Below, in pieces: positions 1 through 8,180 of a DNA stretch of 64,000 nucleotides. The position numbers and the translations under genes are program-made. Source of the DNA: RGIG1828 sp045654685 (GTDB lineage: Bacteria > Bacillota > Clostridia > UMGS1810). The notes under the pieces are model-generated. The model was not told where the DNA came from. It was given only the letters and a program-made list of their open reading frames with translations, and ran no database searches. The stretch is taken from positions 1 through 64,000 of the forward strand of contig JAZONV010000010.1 of NCBI GenBank assembly GCA_045654685.1, in the 5' to 3' direction. Positions within the stretch are counted from its first letter, which is position 1; each line of letters starts with the position of its first letter.

Positions 1-1
1 A

Positions 2-3000
2 CCTGAATGGATGGTAATGGATGTTGTTCCTGTAATTCCTCTCGAAATCAGACCTATGGTTCAGCTTGACGGTGGAAGATTTGCAACATCAGACCTCAAC
101 GACCTCTACAGAAGAGTTATAAACAGAAACAACCGTCTCAAAAGACTTTTGGAACTTGAAGCTCCCGACATCATTGTCCGCAATGAAAAGAGAATGCTTC
201 AGGAAGCGGTTGATGCTCTCATTGATAACGGCAGAAGAGGCCGTCCTGTTACAGGACCGGGAAATCGTCCTTTAAAATCCCTTTCAGATATGCTCAAAGG
301 TAAGCAGGGACGTTTCCGTCAGAACCTTCTTGGTAAACGTGTTGACTATTCAGGACGTTCCGTTATCGTTGTAGGACCTAATCTTAAAATTTATCAGTGT
401 GGTCTTCCTAAAGAAATGGCACTTGAGCTTTTCAAACCTTTTGTTATGAAAAAATTGGTTGAAGACGGACTTTGCCACAACATCAAGAGTGCAAAACGTA
501 TGGTTGAAAGAGTAAGACCTGAAGTTTGGGATATGCTTGAAGATGTAATCAAAGAACATCCCGTATTCCTTAACCGTGCCCCCACACTTCACAGACTCGG
601 TATTCAGGCATTTGAACCCGTACTCGTAGAAGGAAGAGCAATCAAACTTCATCCTCTCGTATGTACAGCGTTCAACGCCGACTTCGATGGTGACCAGATG
701 GCTGTTCACGTACCTCTTTCACCTGAGGCACAGGCAGAAGCAAGATTCCTCATGCTTTCAGCAAACAACCTTCTTAAACCTCAGGATGGTAAAACAGTAA
801 CTGTTCCTACTCAGGATATGGTTCTTGGTAGTTACTATCTCACAATCATCAAACCCAAAGAAGTTAAAATTTTAGATCCCGGTGACACAGGATTTGAAGC
901 AGGAGATGTTGTATGTTATCTCAGCAATCAGGAATTTAACAAGGGCAACAAAAAAGCCATTGCAAAAGGCAAAGGTCTCCACTGGATCAACCTTGAACTT
1001 GAAGCAGAAGGCAAAAAAGCAGCCACCTTCACAGAAGAAGGATGCTTCCCCGGAGAAGACGGAGAAGGAAAGTGTTTCTCAAGCTTTGACGAAGTTCTTA
1101 TGGCATACGACAGCGGTGCTATTGGACTCCATGCTCCCATAAAAGTATATACCAAAAAAGAAATAAATGGCGAGATTGTATCAGGCATCATTGATGCTAC
1201 TGCAGGAAAAATCATTTTCAATGAAAATATTCCTCAGGATATCGGTCTTGTTGACAGAACAAAAGAAGGTCCTCTCACACTTGAAATCGGCATGAACTAT
1301 GTTGCCGACAAGAAAGGACTTGGAAGAATTTGTGATAACTGTATCAAAGTTCACGGAACAACAGTTACAGCAGGTGTACTTGACCATATCAAAGCACTTG
1401 GCTACAAATTCTCCACAAGAGGTGCTCTCACAATCAGCGTATCTGATATTATCATCCCCGAAACCAAGCAGGAACATCTTGACTTGGCTCAGTCAAAAGT
1501 TGATAAAATCACAAAGCAGTATAAGAGAGGTCTCATAAGTGATGAAGAAAGATACAATAAGGTAATCGCATCATGGAATGAAGCAGTTGACGATATTTCA
1601 GATGACCTTATTGACAATCTTGATCAGTATAACCCCATCTACATGATGGCAACTTCCGGTGCCCGTGGTAGTAAAGACCAGATTAAACAGCTTGCAGGTA
1701 TGCGTGGTCTTATGGCTGATACCTCAGGTCGTGCAATCGAAATTCCTATCAAGGCTAACTTCCGTGAAGGTCTTAACGTTTTGGAATACTTCATTTCAAC
1801 TCACGGTGCTCGTAAAGGTCTTGCCGATACTGCTCTTCGTACAGCCGACTCCGGTTACCTCACAAGAAGACTTGTTGATGTATCGCAGGATGTTATTATC
1901 CGTGAAAAAGACTGTGGCATAGATCATGGTGTTGTTGTAAAAGCAATCACAGATGGTAACGAAGTTATTGAAGGACTCAAAGACAGACTCAACGGCAGAG
2001 TATCTCTCCGTGATATTGCTCATCCCGAAACAGGAGAAATTCTTGTTAAGGCTGATCAGCTTATCAATGAAGACCTTGCAAAAGTTATTTGTGATGCAGG
2101 AATTGAAGAAGTTGAAATCAGAAGTATCCTCACATGTAAGGCAAGAATCGGTGTATGTGCTAAATGTTATGGTTCAAACCTTGCAACATCTGAACTTGTA
2201 AACGCAGGTGAAGCGGTTGGTATCATTGCAGCGCAGTCTATCGGTGAACCCGGTACACAGCTTACAATGAGAACATTCCACACCGGTGGTGTTGCCGGCG
2301 ACGATATCACACAGGGTCTCCCCAGAGTTGAAGAGCTCTTTGAAGCTCGTAAACCTAAGGGTGTTGCCATTCTTTCAAATGAAGATGGTACTGTTAAGAT
2401 TGAAGAAAGCAAGAAGAAGAGAGAGGTTGTTATCACAGATGAAAACGGCATGACAAGCAACTATCTCATTCCTTATGGCTCAAGACTCAAAGTTGTTGAC
2501 GGTCAGAAGATTACAGCAGGTGATGAACTTACAGAAGGTTCAATCTATCCTCAGGATCTCCTCACAATCAAAGGAAAAATTTCCGATCAGGCAGGTCTTA
2601 CTGCTGTTACAGATTACCTCACAAGAGAAGTTCAGAGAGTATATCGTCTCCAGGGTATCGATATCAATGATAAACATATCGAGGTTATCGTAAGACAGAT
2701 GATCAGAAAAGTAAGAATTGAAGATCCCGGTGACAGTAACCTTCTCATCGGTTCAATGGTTGACAGAAGTGAATTTGAACACGTTAAGGACGAAATGCTT
2801 GAAAAAGGACTTGCAGCACCTGTTTCTAAACCTGTTCTTTTGGGTATCACCAAAACAGCCCTTGCAACAGATTCATTCCTTTCAGCAGCATCCTTCCAGG
2901 AAACAACCAGAGTTCTTACTGATGCCGCAATTAAAGGTAAAAAAGATCCCCTCATCGGTCTTAAAGAAAACGTTATTATCGGTAAGCTTATTCCTGCCGG

Positions 3001-3079
3001 AACAGGTCTCCCGGTATATCAGAACGTTGAGGTTGTAACTCCCATAATTCATGCAGATGATTATATGGAAGTAAAATAA
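2..3079 (+). CDS. rpoC: DNA-directed RNA polymerase subunit beta' (5' truncated)
   Basis: This is the largest catalytic subunit of RNA polymerase, which transcribes all genes. The reading frame is already open at base 2 (PEWMVMDVVPVIP), so the N-terminal zinc ribbon and clamp lie before the window. The absolutely conserved metal-binding loop NADFDGDQMA is at about 673-702 and holds the three Asp residues that chelate the catalytic Mg. The bridge-helix and trigger-loop region (GLMADTSGRAIEIP, then FISTHGARKGLADTALRTA) lies near 1700-1850. The second zinc site (CKARIGVCAKCYG) is near 2134-2172. The gene ends with a normal C-terminal region and a TAA stop. The ribosomal str operon (rpsL, rpsG, fusA, tuf) that often follows rpoC is absent; an AraC regulator comes next. 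Identity is certain; only the start is missing. Confidence 0.99.
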   Translation, partial: PEWMVMDVVPVIPLEIRPMVQLDGGRFATSDLNDLYRRVINRNNRLKRLLELEAPDIIVRNEKRMLQEAVDALIDNGRRGRPVTGPGNRPLKSLSDMLKGKQGRFRQNLLGKRVDYSGRSVIVVGPNLKIYQCGLPKEMALELFKPFVMKKLVEDGLCHNIKSAKRMVERVRPEVWDMLEDVIKEHPVFLNRAPTLHRLGIQAFEPVLVEGRAIKLHPLVCTAFNADFDGDQMAVHVPLSPEAQAEARFLMLSANNLLKPQDGKTVTVPTQDMVLGSYYLTIIKPKEVKILDPGDTGFEAGDVVCYLSNQEFNKGNKKAIAKGKGLHWINLELEAEGKKAATFTEEGCFPGEDGEGKCFSSFDEVLMAYDSGAIGLHAPIKVYTKKEINGEIVSGIIDATAGKIIFNENIPQDIGLVDRTKEGPLTLEIGMNYVADKKGLGRICDNCIKVHGTTVTAGVLDHIKALGYKFSTRGALTISVSDIIIPETKQEHLDLAQSKVDKITKQYKRGLISDEERYNKVIASWNEAVDDISDDLIDNLDQYNPIYMMATSGARGSKDQIKQLAGMRGLMADTSGRAIEIPIKANFREGLNVLEYFISTHGARKGLADTALRTADSGYLTRRLVDVSQDVIIREKDCGIDHGVVVKAITDGNEVIEGLKDRLNGRVSLRDIAHPETGEILVKADQLINEDLAKVICDAGIEEVEIRSILTCKARIGVCAKCYGSNLATSELVNAGEAVGIIAAQSIGEPGTQLTMRTFHTGGVAGDDITQGLPRVEELFEARKPKGVAILSNEDGTVKIEESKKKREVVITDENGMTSNYLIPYGSRLKVVDGQKITAGDELTEGSIYPQDLLTIKGKISDQAGLTAVTDYLTREVQRVYRLQGIDINDKHIEVIVRQMIRKVRIEDPGDSNLLIGSMVDRSEFEHVKDEMLEKGLAAPVSKPVLLGITKTALATDSFLSAASFQETTRVLTDAAIKGKKDPLIGLKENVIIGKLIPAGTGLPVYQNVEVVTPIIHADDYMEVK

Positions 3080-3153
3080 TAACTAAACAAATCATGTTTA
3101 ACAAAGCTCTTTGTCAATAGTTGGGGTCAAAATTGAATAATGGGATTTTTGAT

Positions 3154-3184
3154 GGCGGTTGCAGCTATTTATGCAGCCGCCTTT
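3154..3184 (+). terminator. Probable terminator after rpoC
   Basis: A 9-bp stem (GGCGGTTGC paired with GCAGCCGCC, one G-T wobble) with a 10-nt AT-rich loop lies 75 bases past the rpoC stop. It is followed by TTTCCT, a weak U-tract. The position fits an intrinsic terminator, but the poor U-run lowers confidence. Confidence 0.5.
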
Positions 3185-3301
3185 CCTATGCCTGATAATA
3201 ACATATAAGAACACATAAAATAACATGTTGGGATACTGAAAAATGATGCAATATTGTGTATTATAATATTGATGTCACAAAACTATGTGTGAGGTTAAAG
3301 T

Positions 3302-4207
3302 ATGGACTACATTATTAATAAGAAAAATTTTGAATTCATGAAAAATTTTGTCCAAAGTCCCATTGACTACGGAAGTCTTTTCTTTCATCAGATTGGTGAA
3401 TGTATGCTTGAATGTGGTGGGGCAATTGAGTCCCATAACCAGGAATGTTTTGAAATCAGTTGTGTCATTTCAGGATATGGCAAATTCTTTGTGGATGGCG
3501 TTGCTCACGACGTGTCTGCCGGAGATGTTCATCTCATATGCCCAAACAAAATTCACGAAATTACAACAGATTGTCCCGAAGGATTTCGCTTTGCATACCT
3601 TGGATTCAGTTTCCCCGAAAGTGAGAATGATACTGACCCGGAAAAACTCAAAGAATTCTATATGAGCGTGTCAAGTCATATTGTCAAAGATAATGGAAAC
3701 ATATATCCCTTGATGCGTATGCTTATTGATGAATGGTACAGCGAATCAAAGCTTAACTATACTGTGGTCATTTCGCTCCTGAAGTGCATACTTGTTCTCA
3801 CATCAAGGCTTTTTGGCGAAAAAGAAAAAGGCGGATATGTTCCTGACTATCGTGATGACGTTCTTGGAAGAAATATATACAGCATAATTCAATATATAGA
3901 TAACAACGTTACCGAGATAACCGGCATAGAAATTATAGCCCATAGATTTGGCTATACTTCAAACTATGTTTCCCATCTTTTCAAAGCTAAAATGGGAATA
4001 TCCGTTCAGAACTATATAATTGAGAAGAAAATGGACATTGCATCAAATCTTCTCATAAACACAAATTGCAGTATAACGGAAATTGCAGAAAGATTGAAAT
4101 ATTCATCCCTTCAATCTTTTTGTAAAATGTTTAAAAAATGGAAAGGGTGCACACCAACCCGCTACAGAGAAAAATATTACAAATCAAGACAGGAGAGACA
4201 AATATGA
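3302..4207 (+). CDS. AraC-family transcriptional regulator with N-terminal cupin
   Basis: A 301-residue one-component regulator. The N-terminal half (about residues 25-120) reads as an AraC_binding cupin (GYGKFFVDG, GDVHLICPNKIHEI), the part that usually senses a small carbohydrate. The last 100 residues hold two helix-turn-helix motifs (GIEIIAHRFGYTSNYVSHLFKAK and SITEIAERLKYSSLQSFCKMFKKW) ending in TPTRYRE, the typical AraC C-terminus. The stop codon overlaps the start of the DUF4434 gene by ATGA, so the two are probably co-translated and the regulator likely serves that gene or its substrate. A TATAAT lies at about 3262 but I see no clear -35 element at normal spacing, which leaves room for autoregulation or activation. 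The effector is unknown. Confidence 0.93.
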   Translation: MDYIINKKNFEFMKNFVQSPIDYGSLFFHQIGECMLECGGAIESHNQECFEISCVISGYGKFFVDGVAHDVSAGDVHLICPNKIHEITTDCPEGFRFAYLGFSFPESENDTDPEKLKEFYMSVSSHIVKDNGNIYPLMRMLIDEWYSESKLNYTVVISLLKCILVLTSRLFGEKEKGGYVPDYRDDVLGRNIYSIIQYIDNNVTEITGIEIIAHRFGYTSNYVSHLFKAKMGISVQNYIIEKKMDIASNLLINTNCSITEIAERLKYSSLQSFCKMFKKWKGCTPTRYREKYYKSRQERQI

Positions 4208-5100
4208 AAAAAGGCCCTATTACAGGAACATTTATTGATGAGATAACCTATGATATACCCTCATCAAACTGGACATATGATCAGTGGAGAAAAGATCTTG
4301 ACTACATGCAGGAAATAGGAATAGATACAGTAATATTCATAAGAGGCGGATTTGAAGATAAATCTGTATTTCCGTCAAAAGTTTTAGGCACTCACTATGC
4401 AGATGATTTTGCAGGCTTTATCTTTGAGGAAACCTCAAAAAGAGGTATGGATGTTTTCTTCGGAATGTACATTTCAAACCTTGACTGGAACGGGGGAGAT
4501 GCGGCAGGAGAGATAAGAAAAAACACAATGTTTATAAAAGAGGTGGATGAAAGATATGGTCATTATCCATCTTTTAAAGGTTGGTATATTCCCCAGGAAG
4601 ATTGCTGTAACCAAGGAAATATTGACGAAATTATGCGTGGAATGTCTGCTCTTTGTAAAGATAAAACCCCTGACAAAAAGGTTTTTATCAGTCCATATTT
4701 CAAAACTCCAATAACATATAAAAATGACTATTTTACTCCCGCTCAGCATTATGAAGAATGGGATAAACTCTTTTCATACGGCGGAAAAGACATTGACATC
4801 TGTGCTTTTCAGGACGGAACAGCACCAATGGATCAGATAGACGAGTTTTATACTCTCACAAAAAAACTTTGCGATAAATATGATATTCACCACTGGGTAA
4901 ATGCAGAAACTTTTGAACGCGATGTAAGATGTATGTATTATCCCATAACTTTCCAGCTTTTAAGAAGAAGACTTGAACATCACAAAAACTATGCTGAAAA
5001 GATTATAACCTTTGAGTTTTCTCACTTTTTAAGTCCTCAATCGATTTATCCGTCAGCACATAATCTGAACAGACTCTACAAAGATTACTATCTGAAATAA
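4204..5100 (+). CDS. DUF4434 domain protein, putative TIM-barrel glycosidase-like
   Basis: A 298-residue cytoplasmic protein with no signal peptide. Its opening (GPITGTFIDEITYDIP, then NWTYDQWRKDLDYMQEIGIDTVI) is characteristic of DUF4434. That family is thought to adopt a glycoside-hydrolase-like barrel, with no assigned reaction that I know of. Acidic residues in strand-end positions (for example in YIPQEDCC and CAFQDGTAP) could serve as catalytic groups; this is inference. I chose the ATG at 4204 because it follows a good Shine-Dalgarno (AGGAGA near 4191) and shares ATGA with the stop of the AraC gene. An in-frame ATG 66 bases upstream lies inside that gene and has no ribosome site. The pairing suggests a small carbohydrate-responsive unit. 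Confidence 0.85.
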   Translation: MKKGPITGTFIDEITYDIPSSNWTYDQWRKDLDYMQEIGIDTVIFIRGGFEDKSVFPSKVLGTHYADDFAGFIFEETSKRGMDVFFGMYISNLDWNGGDAAGEIRKNTMFIKEVDERYGHYPSFKGWYIPQEDCCNQGNIDEIMRGMSALCKDKTPDKKVFISPYFKTPITYKNDYFTPAQHYEEWDKLFSYGGKDIDICAFQDGTAPMDQIDEFYTLTKKLCDKYDIHHWVNAETFERDVRCMYYPITFQLLRRRLEHHKNYAEKIITFEFSHFLSPQSIYPSAHNLNRLYKDYYLK

Positions 5101-5167
5101 AAAACCTCGTTTTGACGAATTATACATAAGAAGTATAGCCTTTGATGTGGGAATTTTGCGTGTTTGG

Positions 5168-5197
5168 TTGACATATCAACTGTTTGTATGATATAAT
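5168..5197 (+). promoter_or_regulatory. Sigma-A promoter for ygjV-like gene
   Basis: TTGACA at 5168-5173 and TATAAT at 5192-5197, both perfect consensus, with an 18-bp spacer. The start of transcription would fall near 5204, about 30 bases before the coding start. Confidence 0.85.
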
Positions 5198-5236
5198 CCC
5201 TGATGGTAACAAATGACACTTAAAATGGGGGATATT

Positions 5237-5758
5237 ATGCAAATACTTGCCTACACACTATCTGCACTTGCTGCAGTATGTCTCATCTTCGCATCGTTGA
5301 TAAAAGGCGAAAAAATGAACAAGATATTAATGCTTGTTTTTTTGGCAAATGTTTTGGCTGCAACCGGATATATTATAGAAGGTAGCGGAATTAACGGAGC
5401 CATATCATGCTATATTGGCGGAGCACAGACCATAATCAACTATTTCTATGAATCAAAAGATAAGCCTCTTCCAAAGTGGCTCATAGGAATATATGCATTG
5501 GCGTTTATTTCTTTCAATCTATATTTTGGAACAAATCCCGGTCACACCGCACTTGTCATTATTGCTTCTCTCACATTCATCATGAGTATCGGACAGAAAA
5601 ATGGCGCAAGATTTCGCTTCTGGACACTTACCAATATGATTCTCTGGTGTACATATGATGTTTGGTCAGGTGCATATAACGGTCTTTTGACACACATTCC
5701 GATTCTTGTATTCACAGTTGTGGGTATGATTATACATGATGTTAAACACAAGAAATAA
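5237..5758 (+). CDS. YgjV-family inner-membrane protein
   Basis: A 173-residue polytopic membrane protein with about six hydrophobic segments. The N-terminal pattern (QILAYTLSALAAVCLIFAS, then a helix ending in GYIIEGS and the CYIGGAQTIINYFYE loop) matches the Imp-YgjV family. Members are small membrane proteins of unknown function. The start at 5237 is preferred because GGGGGAT at 5226-5232 gives a ribosome site; the longer reading from 5213 would place that site inside the gene. It has its own strong promoter and a terminator directly after the stop, so it is a single-gene unit. Confidence 0.85.
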   Translation: MQILAYTLSALAAVCLIFASLIKGEKMNKILMLVFLANVLAATGYIIEGSGINGAISCYIGGAQTIINYFYESKDKPLPKWLIGIYALAFISFNLYFGTNPGHTALVIIASLTFIMSIGQKNGARFRFWTLTNMILWCTYDVWSGAYNGLLTHIPILVFTVVGMIIHDVKHKK

Positions 5759-5760
5759 AA

Positions 5761-5796
5761 AAATGTTCAGGATTCGTGATGATTCCTGAACATTTT
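5761..5796. terminator. Bidirectional intrinsic terminator
   Basis: A perfect 9-bp stem, TGTTCAGGA with TCCTGAACA, flanked by A-runs on the left and TTTTTGTTGT on the right. It directly follows the YgjV stop on the plus strand and lies beyond the thiT stop on the minus strand, so it can end both transcripts. Confidence 0.9.
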
Positions 5797-5838
5797 TGTT
5801 GTATATGAAACTTCGTTCCTGTATAACAAAAAATATTA

Positions 5839-6495
5839 TTATATTTTTGTGAATTTTGATTTCTTCAGTATTTTAAAAACCAATGGAGCGGCAATAATTG
5901 TGATTATCATTTCCGGTATCATATACGCACCGTTATACACAATGGAATAAAAGAGGGATAGACCCGAACCTTCAAAGGTGTTCATAACCCATGAGCAGAA
6001 ATCTTTCATAAATCCGATTTGTGAAAGTCCGGTTGAGTCTGCAAAAAACCATTGAGCCCAAGCGCCAAAAAATATATATCCTGATATGATGTGCATAATA
6101 TACCTCAGCATCACACAGAAAAAAGTTCCGAGACAAAGTTCTTTAGTTTCACTTTTTAGCTTTCCCTTGAATATTCCTCCAAAACCTAAAACAGTATAGG
6201 CAAGGACGTAATCAATAAGACATACAGAGATGGCGGCAAATGGAGCCATCTGACTGTCTCCCGGAAGAAAAAAAGCAGAAACTGTGCCAAAGCCAACAAG
6301 CATTTGCAAAAGGGAATAGGCAAATGCAGCAGTAAGGCCTGTTTTCAGGCCGAAAAGATAGCTTGCCATAATAACAGGTAACATTGATATAAGTGTCACC
6401 GAACCGCCAAAGGGGAGAGTCAGAATCTGCACAATCGACAGAATAAGACCAAGGCCGATAAGCATTGAAGAAGTAATGGTTTTCTTTGTTTTCAT
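5839..6495 (-). CDS. thiT: Energy-coupling factor transporter S component, thiamine-specific ThiT
   Basis: A 218-residue, six-helix membrane protein that binds thiamine for an ECF-type ABC importer; the shared EcfA/A'/T module is not in this window. The sequence carries the family's glycine-rich loop and aromatic substrate pocket (GFGTVSAFFLPGDSQ, ISGYIFFGAWA, IVYNGAYMIPE). Function is strongly supported by a TPP riboswitch with its own terminator in the leader. The start at 6495 is chosen because AAGGAG lies 9 bases upstream on the minus strand; an ATG three codons earlier touches the ribosome site. The gene is monocistronic and repressed when cellular thiamine pyrophosphate is high. Confidence 0.93.
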   Translation of the reverse strand: MKTKKTITSSMLIGLGLILSIVQILTLPFGGSVTLISMLPVIMASYLFGLKTGLTAAFAYSLLQMLVGFGTVSAFFLPGDSQMAPFAAISVCLIDYVLAYTVLGFGGIFKGKLKSETKELCLGTFFCVMLRYIMHIISGYIFFGAWAQWFFADSTGLSQIGFMKDFCSWVMNTFEGSGLSLFYSIVYNGAYMIPEMIITIIAAPLVFKILKKSKFTKI

Positions 6496-6597
6496 ACAAA
6501 ACATCTCCTTAAAATTTATTGTACACTAAAAATCACCTTGTTATCAGCCGGCAGTTAACAGATAATTTTCTGTGAACGAAAAAAGATGTTTGGGTGC

Positions 6598-6627
6598 CAA
6601 AAAAGGCATACCCCGAAAGGTATGCCC
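6598..6627 (-). terminator. Riboswitch-controlled terminator of thiT leader
   Basis: An 8-bp perfect stem (GGCATACC with GGTATGCC), a CCGAAA loop as read on the plus strand, and a U-tract at 6599-6604 on the minus strand. It lies between the TPP aptamer and thiT and is the natural expression platform for premature termination. Confidence 0.9.
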
Positions 6628-6642
6628 AAAATAACAAATATG

Positions 6643-6728
6643 TTTCCTACGTTGGCATTACCCAAATCAGGTATATGGGTCGGAACAGCAATATGTTCCC
6701 TCTCAGCCTGCTTGCACAAGCTCCCCGG
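6643..6728 (-). promoter_or_regulatory. TPP riboswitch (THI element)
   Basis: Read on the minus strand, all conserved blocks of the TPP aptamer appear in order: CCGGGG, then GCTGAGAGGG, then GACCC, ACCTGATTTGGGTAATGCC and CGTAGGAA. The CUGAGA block binds the pyrimidine ring, and the CCUGAUxxGGxUAAUxCC and CGUAGGAA blocks close the aptamer. The downstream gene is a thiamine transporter, so the ligand and output agree. Confidence 0.97.
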
Positions 6729-6738
6729 ATTTGTAAAC

Positions 6739-6768
6739 AGTTTAACACATAATATTTTGATTTGTCAA
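6739..6768 (-). promoter_or_regulatory. Sigma-A promoter for thiT leader
   Basis: On the minus strand, TTGACA (6768-6763) and TAAACT (6744-6739) are separated by 18 bp, placing the transcription start just before the TPP aptamer. Confidence 0.75.
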
Positions 6769-6862
6769 GCTTTTAACCAAAGATTTTATATGTGTTAATA
6801 CCAAAAGTTTTGAGATTATAAAAAGAATTTTTTTGTAAAATCCATATTTTTGAAAAAAACAC

Positions 6863-6891
6863 TTGATTTTCTTTTTTTCTTGTGCTATAAT
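6863..6891 (+). promoter_or_regulatory. Promoter for tRNA-Arg
   Basis: TTGATT at 6863-6868 and TATAAT at 6886-6891 with a 17-bp spacer. Transcription would start near 6898, 12 bases before the mature tRNA end. Confidence 0.85.
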
Positions 6892-6909
6892 ATCTTCTGT
6901 TGCTGATAT

Positions 6910-6986
<77 letters not shown>

Positions 6987-6994
6987 ATACATAC

Positions 6995-7036
6995 AAAAAC
7001 CGCGTGTTTCAAAAGAAGCATGCGGTTTTTCTTTTG
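6995..7036 (+). terminator. tRNA-Arg terminator
   Basis: AAAAACCGCGTGTTTC pairs imperfectly with GAAGCATGCGGTTTTT, followed by a T-rich run. A diverged copy of the same hairpin follows the truncated tRNA copy at 8181. Confidence 0.88.
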
Positions 7037-7125
7037 TCTTGCCTGAACGCCTGATTTTTTGCAAAAATTCAAGGAGTCAGGAGTGCGGAAAATAATTAAT
7101 ATTAAACTGAGACGGAGATGAAATA

Positions 7126-7656
7126 ATGAAAGTTATTGCGATTGGTTCTGTATCAGGTGGCGGAAAAACCATCATTGTCAATGAAATAACTAAAAAAATA
7201 AATAATGCAAAGTCACTTCATTTTGATGATTATTCGTTCAAAGGAGAAGTTGATGATTTCTATTCGTGGGTAAAACAAGGTGCGAATTATGATATTTGGG
7301 ACTTAGAGCCTTTGATAAAAGATATTTTGGAGCTCGAGAATGTCGGAGAATGCGACTATTTGTTTTTAGATTATCCATTTGCATATTGTCATAAGGAATT
7401 AAGCCAATATATTGATTGTGCTATTTTCATGGATACGCCATTAGACATTGCAATGGCAAGAAGAGTTCTTCGGGATATGAAAAATGCAACAGGCGAAGAA
7501 ATAAGATATGATATGGATATATATCTTAAATATGCCAGACTTGCCTTTGTTCAAACGTTAAAGGATGTATTGCCGTCATCGGATTATGTGATTGACGGAA
7601 CGAAAGAAATGAATGAGATAGTTAGAGAAATAATAAATATAGTATCAGTTTTATAA
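7126..7656 (+). CDS. P-loop nucleoside/uridine-kinase-like protein
   Basis: A 176-residue P-loop NTPase. The Walker A motif GSVSGGGKT is at residues 7-15, followed by HFDDYSF, the DD region where uridine-kinase-like enzymes bind the phosphate acceptor. A hydrophobic strand YLFLDYPF (Walker B-like) and an MARRVLRDM lid-type helix complete a kinase of the uridine/phosphoribulokinase fold. The substrate cannot be told from sequence; such proteins are often annotated only as AAA-family ATPases. GGAG lies 9-10 bases before the ATG. It stands in the segment between tRNA-Arg and its 43-bp partial copy, so it is probably accessory cargo. No partner gene remains intact beside it. Confidence 0.75.
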   Translation: MKVIAIGSVSGGGKTIIVNEITKKINNAKSLHFDDYSFKGEVDDFYSWVKQGANYDIWDLEPLIKDILELENVGECDYLFLDYPFAYCHKELSQYIDCAIFMDTPLDIAMARRVLRDMKNATGEEIRYDMDIYLKYARLAFVQTLKDVLPSSDYVIDGTKEMNEIVREIINIVSVL

Positions 7657-7682
7657 ATATTGGATATAGGAGACAAGTGTAA

Positions 7683-7964
7683 ATGAATAATATAAAATTC
7701 AATTTTTCAGACTGTAATTATATTATGGAAGTGTATGAATACGTAAAATAGCAGTTCAAATTACCTGATTACTGTGGTAATAATCTTGATGCATTGTGGG
7801 ATTTCCTTAGAGATGAATGACCGCTTGATGCCAAAATAGACATAGATGGTATTGAGTATTTAAATAATAAATTTGATGGTTACGGAGACGAAATCAAGAA
7901 AATATTTGAAGATTTACCCAAAGAATATGGAAATGAAAATATAAAAGTTATTATACATTCTTAA
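7683..7964 (+). pseudogene. Barstar-family (ribonuclease inhibitor) pseudogene, two in-frame stops
   Basis: Read through in one frame, 93 codons give a barstar-like protein: start MNNIKFNFSDC, middle FKLPDYCGNNLDALWDFL (the family hallmark, where the helix and loop contact the nuclease), end KVIIHS. A TAG stands at codon 23 (7749-7751) and a TGA at codon 46 (7818-7820), both inside conserved sequence, while the frame is otherwise intact. A good ribosome site (AGGAGA near 7667) precedes the ATG. Barstar neutralises barnase-type RNases; no such nuclease gene is nearby. The recent-looking decay of an orphan immunity gene fits a degrading island. Sequencing error is possible but would need to occur twice. 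Confidence 0.8.
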
Positions 7965-8107
7965 GAACTGATTTTGATATACTTGACTATGAGGTATATT
8001 ATACTATATAATTAATGAAGTAAGAAATCAGCAGTTCAGTTTAGTAATAGAATTATCGTGTTATTCGTGAAACACGTGGAATTTACTTATTTTTGCGTGC
8101 ATGATTC
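7965..8107 (+). other. Non-coding end of the accessory segment
   Basis: About 140 AT-rich bases between the barstar remnant and the hairpin. I see no open frame with a ribosome site, no integrase fragment and no clear promoter. Confidence 0.5.
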
Positions 8108-8127
8108 GATTGTCCGACAGGACAATC
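8108..8127 (+). repeat. Perfect hairpin abutting the truncated tRNA copy
   Basis: GATTGTCC, loop GACA, GGACAATC: an 8-bp perfect inverted repeat whose last base directly touches the first base of the 43-bp tRNA copy. It lacks a U-tract, so it is not a terminator. It may be an arm site or structural part of an attachment site. Confidence 0.6.
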
Positions 8128-8170
8128 ACTACGGATCAGAAGGTCAGGGATTCGAATTCTCTGCGGCGCG
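8128..8170 (+). repeat. Truncated tRNA-Arg copy, att-like 43-bp direct repeat
   Basis: Identical over 43 bases to 6941-6983, running from the anticodon-stem edge to the discriminator base of tRNA-Arg. The 5' half of the tRNA is missing and the CCA is changed to TCA, so it cannot make a tRNA. Direct duplication of a tRNA 3' half is what tyrosine-integrase elements leave when they insert at the anticodon region. About 60 bases of related sequence, including a terminator, follow both copies. Confidence 0.8.
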
Positions 8171-8180
8171 TCAAACATAG

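Noticed and set aside
3121..3200. Insertion-sequence remnant after rpoC
   Set aside because: The GC-rich inverted repeat is isolated, with no transposase fragment or target duplication; a terminator is the simpler explanation.
7749..7820. Recoding (pyrrolysine at TAG, selenocysteine at TGA) in the barstar frame
   Set aside because: The family has no such residues at these places, two different recoding events in one small gene are implausible, and no SECIS-like hairpin is evident.
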